This document shows, piece after piece, positions 1-5,257 of a stretch of 9,972 bases of DNA. The notes under the pieces are model-generated. The model saw only the letters and a list, made by a program, of their open reading frames with translations. It made no database searches and was not told where the DNA came from. The translations under genes were made by a program, and so were the position numbers. The stretch is from Sphingomonas_R sp036387535 (GTDB lineage Bacteria > Pseudomonadota > Alphaproteobacteria > Sphingomonadales > Sphingomonadaceae): contig NZ_DASVTO010000117.1 of NCBI RefSeq assembly GCF_036387535.1, forward strand, positions 1-9,972, written 5' to 3'. Positions within the stretch are counted from its first letter, which is position 1, and the number at the start of each line of letters is the position of its first letter.

Positions 1-1
1 C

Positions 2-1369
2 TTCTTCGCCAACCGCGCGCGGCCGTGCCTGCTCTACCAGATCAGGCGCTGCTCGGCGCCGTGCGTCGAGCGGATCGACAAGGCCGGCTATGGCGAGCTC
101 GTCCAGGACGCCAAGGACTTCCTGGGCGGGCGGTCGAACAAGGTCCAGGAGAAGCTCGGCAAGCAGATGCAGGCGGCGGCCGAGGCGATGGATTTCGAGA
201 TCGCCGCCGTCTACCGCGATCGCCTCCGCGCGCTGACCTACATCCAGGGGACGCAGACGATCCACGCCGAGGGGTTGGGCGACGCCGACATCTTCGCGCT
301 GGCGGGCAAGGGCGGGACGATCTGCATCCAGGCCTTCTTCATCCGCGGCGGGCAGAATTGGGGGCATCGCAGCTTCTTTCCCGCGCATACCGCCGAGGTG
401 CCGGAGGAAGAGGTGTTGGCGAGTTTCCTGATGCAATTCTACGAGGAGGTCCCGCCGCCGCGGCTGGTGCTGCTCGACCGGGTGCTGGCGGAAGGCGCGC
501 TGATCGAGGCGGCACTGTCGGAACGCGCGGAGCGGAAGGTGCAGTTGAAGCAGCCGCAGCGCGGCGACCAGGTGAAGCTGGTCGCGCAGGCCAGCCGCAA
601 TGCGGTGGAGGCGCTGGACCGGCGGCTGGCCGAGTCGACGACGCAGGGCAAGCTGTTGGCCGAGGTGGCCGAGCTGTTCGAACTGGAGGGATCGCCCGGC
701 CGGATCGAGGTGTATGACAACAGCCATATCATGGGCACCAACATGGTCGGCGCGATGATCGTGGCGGGGCCGGAGGGATTCCGGAAGGGCGGCTATCGCA
801 AGTTCAATATCAAGCGGCCGGAAACGACCGCGGGCGACGATTTCGCGATGATGCGCGAGGTGCTGGAACGGCGGTTCGCGCGGCTGGAAAAGGAGGACCC
901 GGACCGGACATCGGGCGAATGGCCGGACCTGCTGCTGATCGACGGCGGCAAGGGGCAGGTGTCCGCCGTGTGCGGCGTGCTGGAGGATATGGGCGTGCAG
1001 GATGTGCCGGTGGTCGGCATCTCCAAGGGGCCGGACCGCAACGCGGGGCGGGAACATTTCCACATGCCGGACGGGCGGGAGTCGATGTTGCCGCTCAATT
1101 CGCCCGTGCTGTTCTTCCTGCAGAGGCTACGCGACGAGGCGCATCGGTTCGCGATCGGCGCGCATCGGACGAAGCGGGCCAAGGCGTTCACCGCCAACCC
1201 GCTGGACGATGTGCCGGGGATCGGGCCGGCGCGGAAGAAGGCGTTGCTGATGCATTTCGGGACCGCGAAGGCGGTGCGCGCGGCGGCGCTGGAGGATCTG
1301 CAGAAGGCGCCGGGCGTATCGGCGACGATGGCGCGCGCGATCCACGACCATTTCCATGCGGGGGGATGA
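2..1369 (+). CDS. uvrC: UvrABC excinuclease subunit C, 5' end outside window
   Basis: UvrC makes both incisions around a bulky lesion after UvrA and UvrB have marked it. The reading frame is already open at base 2, giving 455 residues and a TGA at 1367-1369. The N-terminal GIY-YIG nuclease domain (3' incision) lies mostly outside the window; the family is usually about 610-640 residues. Visible in order: the Cys-rich stretch after GIY-YIG (RPCLLYQIRRCSAPC, residues 7-21), the UVR UvrB-binding helices (about 47-80), the RNase H-like 5'-incision domain with YDNSH (D239), GDDF (D279/D280), IDGGKGQ (D314) and RDEAH (H381), and a C-terminal pair of helix-hairpin-helix motifs (DVPGIGP and KAPGVSA). 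These match the E. coli catalytic set D399, D438, D466 and H538. The first ATG in the window (167) is internal to the gene. mutM follows after 41 bases on the same strand. Confidence 0.97.
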   Translation, partial: FFANRARPCLLYQIRRCSAPCVERIDKAGYGELVQDAKDFLGGRSNKVQEKLGKQMQAAAEAMDFEIAAVYRDRLRALTYIQGTQTIHAEGLGDADIFALAGKGGTICIQAFFIRGGQNWGHRSFFPAHTAEVPEEEVLASFLMQFYEEVPPPRLVLLDRVLAEGALIEAALSERAERKVQLKQPQRGDQVKLVAQASRNAVEALDRRLAESTTQGKLLAEVAELFELEGSPGRIEVYDNSHIMGTNMVGAMIVAGPEGFRKGGYRKFNIKRPETTAGDDFAMMREVLERRFARLEKEDPDRTSGEWPDLLLIDGGKGQVSAVCGVLEDMGVQDVPVVGISKGPDRNAGREHFHMPDGRESMLPLNSPVLFFLQRLRDEAHRFAIGAHRTKRAKAFTANPLDDVPGIGPARKKALLMHFGTAKAVRAAALEDLQKAPGVSATMARAIHDHFHAGG

Positions 1370-1410
1370 GGGCGTTGTGTCAGACCGGCACCCGCCATAT
1401 CTGATCCCGC

Positions 1411-2223
1411 ATGCCTGAACTGCCCGAAGTCGAAACCACCGTCCGCGGGCTGCGTCCCGTGCTGGAAGGGCAGCGCTTGACGCTGGTGGAACCGCGCCGG
1501 GCCGATATCCGCCGGGCGATCCCGGTCGACCTGCGCCAGCGGATGACGGGGGCGACTGTGACGGGGCTGGGCCGGCGCGCCAAATATGGGCTGATCGCGA
1601 CCGATCGCGGCGATACGATGATCTTTCACCTGGGCATGTCGGGGCGGTGGCGCGTCGACCCGGAGGCGATCGGGACGCACGACCATCTTGTGCTGGAAAC
1701 TGCGGCCGGGCGGCGGCTGGCGCTGAACGACGCGCGGCGGTTCGGATCGATCGATCTGGTGCGGAGCGACGCCGTGGACGCGTTTGCGCCGTTTCGCGCG
1801 CTGGGTCCCGAGCCGCTGGGCCCGGCGTTCGACGCAGGGTATCTGGCCGCCAGGCTGGCGGGGCGAACGGCGCCGATCAAGGCGTTGCTGTTGGATCAGC
1901 GGATCGTCGCGGGGCTGGGCAATATCTATGTCTGCGAAGCGCTGAACATGGCGGGGATCGCGCCATCGGCGGCGGGCGGGGCGATTAGGCCCGTGCGGCT
2001 GCGCGCACTGGTCGATGCGGCCAAGGCGGTCCTGCTGTCCGCGATCGATGCGGGCGGATCGACCCTGCGCGATTATGCGCGGCCTGATGGGGAATTAGGT
2101 TATTTCAGCAAGCAGTTCCGGGTCTATGCCCGTGCGGGCGAAGCCTGTCCGTGCGGGGGTATCGTGGAACGGCGTCCGGACGGAGGGCGATCCACCTTCT
2201 GGTGCCCGGAATGCCAGCGCTGA
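1411..2223 (+). CDS. mutM: Formamidopyrimidine-DNA glycosylase (Fpg/MutM)
   Basis: Bifunctional glycosylase/AP lyase that removes 8-oxoguanine and formamidopyrimidines in base excision repair. The 270-residue protein opens with the diagnostic MPELPEVETT, in which the Pro after the removed Met is the Schiff-base nucleophile and the next Glu is catalytic. This fixes the start. K58 in RRAKYG corresponds to the conserved catalytic-domain lysine, HLGMSGR follows, and GLGNIYVCEAL belongs to the helix-two-turn-helix domain. The C-terminal zinc finger has Cys at 246, 248, 265 and 268, ending CPECQR. The spacing is C-X1-C-X16-C-X2-C, whereas E. coli Fpg has C-X2-C in the first pair (see findings). No good Shine-Dalgarno sequence precedes the ATG, so translation may depend on coupling or a leaderless-like mode. 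It lies 41 bases after uvrC and may share its transcript. Confidence 0.97.
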   Translation: MPELPEVETTVRGLRPVLEGQRLTLVEPRRADIRRAIPVDLRQRMTGATVTGLGRRAKYGLIATDRGDTMIFHLGMSGRWRVDPEAIGTHDHLVLETAAGRRLALNDARRFGSIDLVRSDAVDAFAPFRALGPEPLGPAFDAGYLAARLAGRTAPIKALLLDQRIVAGLGNIYVCEALNMAGIAPSAAGGAIRPVRLRALVDAAKAVLLSAIDAGGSTLRDYARPDGELGYFSKQFRVYARAGEACPCGGIVERRPDGGRSTFWCPECQR

Positions 2224-2226
2224 CGG

Positions 2227-2253
2227 TTGACCGATTACGGGAATCGCGATAGG
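2227..2253 (+). promoter_or_regulatory. Possible rpsT promoter with GANTC in the spacer
   Basis: A TTGACC -35-like hexamer (2227-2232) lies just after the mutM stop, and a weak GATAGG -10-like hexamer lies at 2248-2253. The spacer is 15 bases, or 16 if the -35 is read one base earlier. A CcrM-type GAATC (GANTC, 2241-2245) sits between the two boxes. In Caulobacter, many GcrA/CcrM-dependent promoters have GANTC in this position. A start near 2260 would give an S20 mRNA leader of about 65 bases. The -10 match is poor, so this is a tentative call. Confidence 0.35.
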
Positions 2254-2270
2254 GAACGCGCCTTCACGGA

Positions 2271-2287
2271 ACGGGCGGGGCGCCCGT
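2271..2287 (+). other. Short hairpin in the rpsT leader
   Basis: Perfect 6-bp inverted repeat ACGGGC (2271-2276) / GCCCGT (2282-2287) around a 5-base loop. It lies between the mutM stop and the rpsT ribosome binding site, with no T-run after it, so it is not a canonical terminator. It could stabilise the end of the mutM transcript or form part of the S20 leader; the sequence does not decide between these. Confidence 0.4.
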
Positions 2288-2324
2288 GCCGCCAGACCAT
2301 TTGAGCATCCGAGGACCAATTTCT

Positions 2325-2588
2325 ATGGCGAACACGCCGCAAGCCAAGAAGCGTATCCGTCGCAACGAGCGTCGCGCCGAGATCAACGGCGCCCGCGTCA
2401 GCCGGATTCGCACCTTCGTCAAGAAGGTCGAGCTTGCGCTGGCGTCCGGGGACAAGGATGCCGCGGCGACGGCCTTGCTGGCGGCGCAGCCGGAAATGAT
2501 GCGCGGCGTGTCGAAGGGCGTGCTGCACAAGAACACCGTGTCGCGCAAGATTTCGCGCCTGACCAAGCGCGTCGCCGCGCTGGGCTGA
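2325..2588 (+). CDS. rpsT: 30S ribosomal protein S20
   Basis: S20 is a small basic primary-binding protein of the 30S subunit that contacts 16S rRNA. The 87-residue product starts MANTPQAKKRIRRNERR, which is typical of the family, is rich in Lys/Arg throughout, and ends VAALG. The start at 2325 is chosen over an upstream in-frame ATG at 2286 because MANT is the conserved S20 N-terminus and GAGGA (2311-2315) lies 9 bases before it. A strong intrinsic terminator follows about 50 bases downstream. The rpsT-dnaA neighbourhood is also found in Caulobacter, supporting an alphaproteobacterial origin. Confidence 0.98.
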   Translation: MANTPQAKKRIRRNERRAEINGARVSRIRTFVKKVELALASGDKDAAATALLAAQPEMMRGVSKGVLHKNTVSRKISRLTKRVAALG

Positions 2589-2640
2589 ACCCGGTCAAAA
2601 TGGGGTGCCGGCAGGTCGGCTTCTTCATCATGAAAATCCA

Positions 2641-2668
2641 CCCGCCGGCATCCGCCGGCGGGTTTTTT
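2641..2668 (+). terminator. Intrinsic terminator after rpsT
   Basis: A 9-bp perfect GC-rich stem (CCCGCCGGC at 2641-2649, GCCGGCGGG at 2654-2662) has a 4-base loop and is followed directly by T6 (2663-2668). Flanking CATGAAAA (2630-2637) and TTTTCATG (2665-2672) can extend the pairing after a small internal loop. It should separate the rpsT transcript from dnaA, which implies that dnaA has its own promoter downstream. Confidence 0.92.
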
Positions 2669-2711
2669 CATGTCCGTTGAAGAAGGCTGTTAAATCCGCA
2701 ACTTGCGATTT

Positions 2712-2716
2712 GATTC
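2712..2716. promoter_or_regulatory. GANTC (CcrM-type) site upstream of dnaA
   Basis: GATTC, a match to the GANTC target of the alphaproteobacterial cell-cycle methyltransferase CcrM. It lies 18 bases before the CtrA-type box, in the AT-rich island. The Caulobacter dnaA promoter region also carries GANTC, and its methylation state affects transcription there. The function here is inferred by analogy. Confidence 0.45.
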
Positions 2717-2730
2717 GGGCATGCACTATC

Positions 2731-2751
2731 AGGTTAACAAAGTATTAACCT
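2731..2751. promoter_or_regulatory. CtrA-type binding box in a perfect inverted repeat
   Basis: TTAA (2734-2737), seven bases, then TTAAC (2745-2749) is a perfect match to the full CtrA consensus TTAA-N7-TTAAC. It is nested in an inverted repeat, AGGTTAA (2731-2737) / TTAACCT (2745-2751), so each arm reads the same on the two strands. CtrA is the master cell-cycle and motility response regulator of Alphaproteobacteria and is found in sphingomonads. The box is about 90 bases upstream of the candidate -35. The consensus match is direct; binding is inferred. Confidence 0.6.
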
Positions 2752-2841
2752 TGTGATTTCAATATGTTAGTAGCAGTCTACGGTTTTCCGCGGCTTTGGG
2801 TGTCAAGCCGGTTTATTTCGGTTTGGTGACGTTTCGAGGGA

Positions 2842-2870
2842 TTGATCGGGGCGTCCGGCTGTCTCTAAAT
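2842..2870 (+). promoter_or_regulatory. Candidate dnaA promoter
   Basis: TTGATC (-35-like, 2842-2847), a 17-base spacer, then CTAAAT (2865-2870), which fits the alphaproteobacterial housekeeping -10 core CTANAW. A start near 2877 would leave a dnaA 5' UTR of about 180 bases, comparable with the long dnaA leader known in Caulobacter, and would place GACTC (2889-2893) just inside the transcript. The only other candidate I found, near 2745-2773, has weaker boxes. Confidence 0.45.
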
Positions 2871-2888
2871 AGGGGTCTGCCGCGGGGC

Positions 2889-2893
2889 GACTC
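2889..2893. promoter_or_regulatory. Second GANTC site upstream of dnaA
   Basis: GACTC, a GANTC match, lies about 19 bases downstream of the candidate -10 and so close to the predicted transcription start. It is the second GANTC in the rpsT-dnaA gap. A role in methylation-dependent timing is inference. Confidence 0.4.
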
Positions 2894-2936
2894 TCCGTCG
2901 GTGGCAAACAGTTTCGATGATCCGGTTCCTGGTCGG

Positions 2937-2950
2937 AAGCGATATCGCTT
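2937..2950. repeat. 14-bp perfect palindrome in the dnaA leader
   Basis: AAGCGATATCGCTT is a perfect palindrome with no spacer, about 108 bases upstream of the chosen dnaA start and inside the predicted 5' UTR. Perfect no-spacer palindromes suit a dimeric DNA-binding protein better than an RNA hairpin. I do not recognise a specific regulator for it. Confidence 0.5.
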
Positions 2951-3057
2951 TCGCGTTGGACCCGCGCGTCCCGCTCTTTGGGTGTCGTGCGGCGTGGCCG
3001 ATGGTCCGCGGATGGAGCGTGCTGTCCTGCGACCATGATGGCGCGGGCGATGGGGAG

Positions 3058-4479
3058 ATGGGCGTGGCGGCAGTGATGGAGGCGATCGATGATGCGGCCG
3101 CGGGGATGTCCCCCGATGAGGCCGCGTGGATCGCCGTCCGCGACATGCTGCGCCGATCGCTCGGTGCGCGCAGCTTCGACGGCTGGCTGAAGCCGCTGGG
3201 CCTAGAGCGATTCGATGCCGACACCGGGATCGTGACGCTGGCCGCTCCTTCGGATTTCATGGCGAGCTGGGTCGCGACGCATTTCACCGATCAGCTGCGT
3301 CAGGCCTGGCGCGCCGTGCTGCCGCATGTGACCGAGGTGCAGGTCGCGGCGCGGAGCGAAGCGGTGCGTCTGGCGAGCTTCGGTGCAGACAGCGGCCCGG
3401 TGGCGGAACCTGCGGTCGCGGCTGCGGCTGAACCCGTCGCGGTGGTGACGCCGATCGGCACCCCGCTGGAGCCGCGGTACACGTTCGACAATTTCGTGGT
3501 CGGGAAGGCCAATGAGGTCGCCTACAACGCCGCGCGGACGCTGGCGCTGGGTGGGCCGGTGACGTTCAACCCATTGTTCCTGCATGGCGGCACCGGGCTG
3601 GGCAAGACCCACCTGATGCACGCGATCGGGCAGGATTATCTGGCGCGGCACCCGAATGCGCGCGTGATCTATATGTCCGCCGAGAAGTTCATGTTCGAAT
3701 TCGTGTCGGCGATGCGGGCGAAGGACACGCTGACGTTCAAGGCGCGGTTGCGGTCGGCGGACCTGCTGATGATCGACGATGTGCAGTTCATCGCGGGCAA
3801 GGATTCGACGCAGGAAGAATTCTTCCACACGATGAACGAGATCATCTCCGCCGGACGGCGGCTGATCATCACCGCCGATCGCAGCCCCCAGGACCTGGAG
3901 GGCATCGAAAGCCGCATCCTGTCGCGGCTGGGCTGGGGCCTGGTCGCCGACGTGAACCCTGCCGATTTCGAGCTGCGGCTCAACATCATCGACAAGAAGC
4001 TGGAAGGCATGGCCGGCGCCAAGGTGCCGGACGATGTCGCGATGTTCCTGGCGAAGCGGATCAGCGCCAACGTCCGGGAACTGGAAGGCGCGCTGAACCG
4101 CGTCGTGGCCTATGCGACCCTGCTCGACCGGCCGATCGACATGGATTTTGCGCAGGAGACGTTGTCCGACCTGCTGCGCGCCAATCAGCGCCGGATCACG
4201 ATCGAGGAGATCCAGCGTCGGGTTTCCGATCATTACCGGATCCGCCAGACCGAGATGTCGAGTGCCCGCCGCGCGCGCGAAGTGGCAAGGCCGCGGCAGG
4301 TGGCGATGTACCTGTCGAAGCAACTGACGCCGCGGTCGCTGCCGGAAATCGGACGCCGCTTTGGCGGGCGTGACCACACGACGGTGATCCACGCCGTCAA
4401 GCAGATCGAGAAACTCCGTGCGCAGGATGCGGAGCTGGACGCCGACGTGCGGCTGCTGATCCGGCAGCTGGAGGGGTGA
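3058..4479 (+). CDS. dnaA: Chromosomal replication initiator protein DnaA
   Basis: AAA+ ATPase that binds DnaA boxes, melts the origin and recruits the helicase. From the chosen start it has 473 residues. Domain I (about 20-95) contains the RSFDGWLKPL motif, followed by an Ala/Val/Pro-rich linker (about 100-140). The AAA+ module begins near YTFDNFVVG (141), with Walker A GGTGLGKT (177-184), Walker B LLMIDD (D240/D241), SRLGWGL (box VII region) and RELEGALNR (sensor 2). Domain IV ends with the DNA-binding helix-turn-helix signature GGRDHTTV (436-443). The start is uncertain: ATGs at 3058, 3076 and 3103 are all in frame, and GGGGAG abuts 3058 too closely for an ideal Shine-Dalgarno. An upstream ATG at 2917 would add 47 residues unlike DnaA. 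It follows the rpsT terminator and converges on the next gene with only 7 bases between stops. Confidence 0.97.
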   Translation: MGVAAVMEAIDDAAAGMSPDEAAWIAVRDMLRRSLGARSFDGWLKPLGLERFDADTGIVTLAAPSDFMASWVATHFTDQLRQAWRAVLPHVTEVQVAARSEAVRLASFGADSGPVAEPAVAAAAEPVAVVTPIGTPLEPRYTFDNFVVGKANEVAYNAARTLALGGPVTFNPLFLHGGTGLGKTHLMHAIGQDYLARHPNARVIYMSAEKFMFEFVSAMRAKDTLTFKARLRSADLLMIDDVQFIAGKDSTQEEFFHTMNEIISAGRRLIITADRSPQDLEGIESRILSRLGWGLVADVNPADFELRLNIIDKKLEGMAGAKVPDDVAMFLAKRISANVRELEGALNRVVAYATLLDRPIDMDFAQETLSDLLRANQRRITIEEIQRRVSDHYRIRQTEMSSARRAREVARPRQVAMYLSKQLTPRSLPEIGRRFGGRDHTTVIHAVKQIEKLRAQDAELDADVRLLIRQLEG

Positions 4480-4486
4480 GCCGGCG

Positions 4487-5104
4487 TCAGCGCGGCGCGT
4501 AGGACAGGCTGGTGACAAACGTCATGCGCGATGCGACGGCTTTGCCCGACGCGTCACGATAGGGAGAAACGTCGTTGCTGGCGCGGATTTCCAGGCATGG
4601 ATCGCCCGGCGGCAGGGGAACCGGCCCGTTTCTGGCGATGATCGTGCAATCCGTGACATTCCCGTCGACATTCACATCCACCTGCACTTCAAGCCGGAAC
4701 GGAATACCGAAACGGAACTCGGGCGCCGCCGATTCTTCGTCCGGCAAACGCCATGTAAACCGCAGGGTCTTGGAGGCACTTTCGACGGCGCGCCCGGAGG
4801 TATCCAGTTCGGGCCGGTAGCGGGCACGGGTGGTGACCAAGGCGCAACTCATCGCGTCCAGCAACTCCGATCCACTTGAGTCCGTGACTTCGCATCCTGA
4901 CACGCGTCCCGACGGCAGGACGCGGAACTGGACGCCGGATGTTCCCTGGGCACCCGCGCGCAACGCAGCCGCAGGGTAATCATCGGCAGTGACCCAATCG
5001 GCGGGCGAGGAGAGCGATTCGGCCGGGCGCGAACGATCGGACGTGTTTGATACGGATGCCTGCGCCGGCACGAGCGCGGCTAGCATCGCCAGAAAACCAA
5101 TCAT
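4487..5104 (-). CDS. Exported protein with two TonB-C-like repeats
   Basis: A 205-residue protein with a short hydrophobic leader (MIGFLAMLAALVPAQA) likely cut after residue 16. The leader lacks the usual basic N-region. The start is constrained because an in-frame TGA lies immediately upstream, and AGGGGG sits about 10 bases before the ATG. Residues about 41-119 resemble the TonB C-terminal domain (DYPAAALRAGAQG, then V.FRVLPSGRVSGCEV). Residues about 137-202 repeat the same plan (VQVDVNVDGNVTDCTI, then YRDASGKAV). Each repeat has two Cys at similar spacing (C71/C87 and C153/C170), which could form disulfides in the periplasm. There is no membrane anchor or Pro-rich spanner, so it is not a working TonB of the classical type. 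Function is unknown; a periplasmic binding or scaffold role is conceivable. It is convergent with dnaA. Confidence 0.8.
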   Translation of the reverse strand: MIGFLAMLAALVPAQASVSNTSDRSRPAESLSSPADWVTADDYPAAALRAGAQGTSGVQFRVLPSGRVSGCEVTDSSGSELLDAMSCALVTTRARYRPELDTSGRAVESASKTLRFTWRLPDEESAAPEFRFGIPFRLEVQVDVNVDGNVTDCTIIARNGPVPLPPGDPCLEIRASNDVSPYRDASGKAVASRMTFVTSLSYAPR

Positions 5105-5130
5105 TCATACGCCCCCTGCTGCAGCATCGA

Positions 5131-5159
5131 TCCTAGAGGCATGCAGGAATGCGAGACAA
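5131..5159 (-). promoter_or_regulatory. Possible promoter of the TonB-C-like gene
   Basis: On the minus strand, TTGTCT (5154-5159) is followed after 17 bases by CTAGGA (5131-5136), which matches five of six positions of the alphaproteobacterial CTANAW -10 core. The predicted start would be about 20 bases before the ATG at 5104. A terminator lies just upstream, so a separate promoter is expected here, but the boxes are only moderate matches. Confidence 0.35.
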
Positions 5160-5160
5160 C

Positions 5161-5192
5161 GGCAAACAGCGGCGGGGGCAAACAGCGGCGGG
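5161..5192. repeat. Perfect 2 x 16-bp tandem repeat
   Basis: The unit GGCAAACAGCGGCGGG occurs twice without a gap (5161-5176 and 5177-5192), between the predicted promoter of the TonB-C-like gene and the terminator of the lipoprotein gene. Two perfect copies suggest a recent slippage duplication. No function is evident. Confidence 0.85.
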
Positions 5193-5208
5193 GATGACGG
5201 CCTGACAC

Positions 5209-5232
5209 AAAAAAGGCCCCGCGCTGGCGGGG
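5209..5232 (-). terminator. Intrinsic terminator after the lipoprotein gene
   Basis: Read on the minus strand, CCCCGC pairs with GCGGGG across a 4-base loop (hairpin 5217-5232) and is followed by CC and six T residues (the A-run at 5209-5214 on the plus strand). It lies 26 bases past the stop at 5258 and should isolate the lipoprotein transcript from the TonB-C-like gene. Confidence 0.85.
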
Positions 5233-5257
5233 TCTTGATGCTTGCAGACGTGTACGT

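Larger units (their letters stand above)
2589..3057. other. rpsT-dnaA intergenic region, candidate dnaA control region
   Basis: This is the longest stretch without a convincing gene. From left to right it holds the rpsT terminator, an AT-rich island (about 2686-2775) unlike the GC-rich surroundings, a GATTC site (2712-2716), the CtrA-type box (2734-2749), a candidate promoter (2842-2870), a GACTC site (2889-2893), a 14-bp palindrome (2937-2950) and the dnaA translation start region. The dnaA frame is open from 2917, but the peptide it would add has no DnaA-like character. I saw no sequence close to the TTATCCACA DnaA box in either orientation, so I do not call an origin. Confidence 0.7.

Noticed and set aside
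1370..1410. Separate promoter for mutM in the uvrC-mutM gap
   Set aside because: No -35/-10 pair or Shine-Dalgarno is visible in the 41 bases; co-transcription with uvrC is simpler.
2917..3057. N-terminal extension of DnaA from the ATG at 2917
   Set aside because: The 47 added residues are not DnaA-like, the segment contains the palindrome, and homologues begin close to the domain I helix.
2669..3057. Chromosomal replication origin next to dnaA
   Set aside because: There is an AT-rich island and cell-cycle motifs, but I find no cluster of DnaA boxes (TTATNCACA) on either strand. Position by dnaA alone is not enough, since in some alphaproteobacteria such as Caulobacter oriC is near hemE.
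3202..4518. 438-residue open frame antisense to dnaA
   Set aside because: Its composition (Arg, His, Gln, Asp-rich) is that of a GC-rich shadow, and dnaA on the other strand is certain.
5000..5108. Small minus-strand ORF from an ATG at 5108 overlapping the TonB-C-like gene start
   Set aside because: It is out of frame, ends within about 40 codons, and the in-frame signal peptide at 5104 is a better product.
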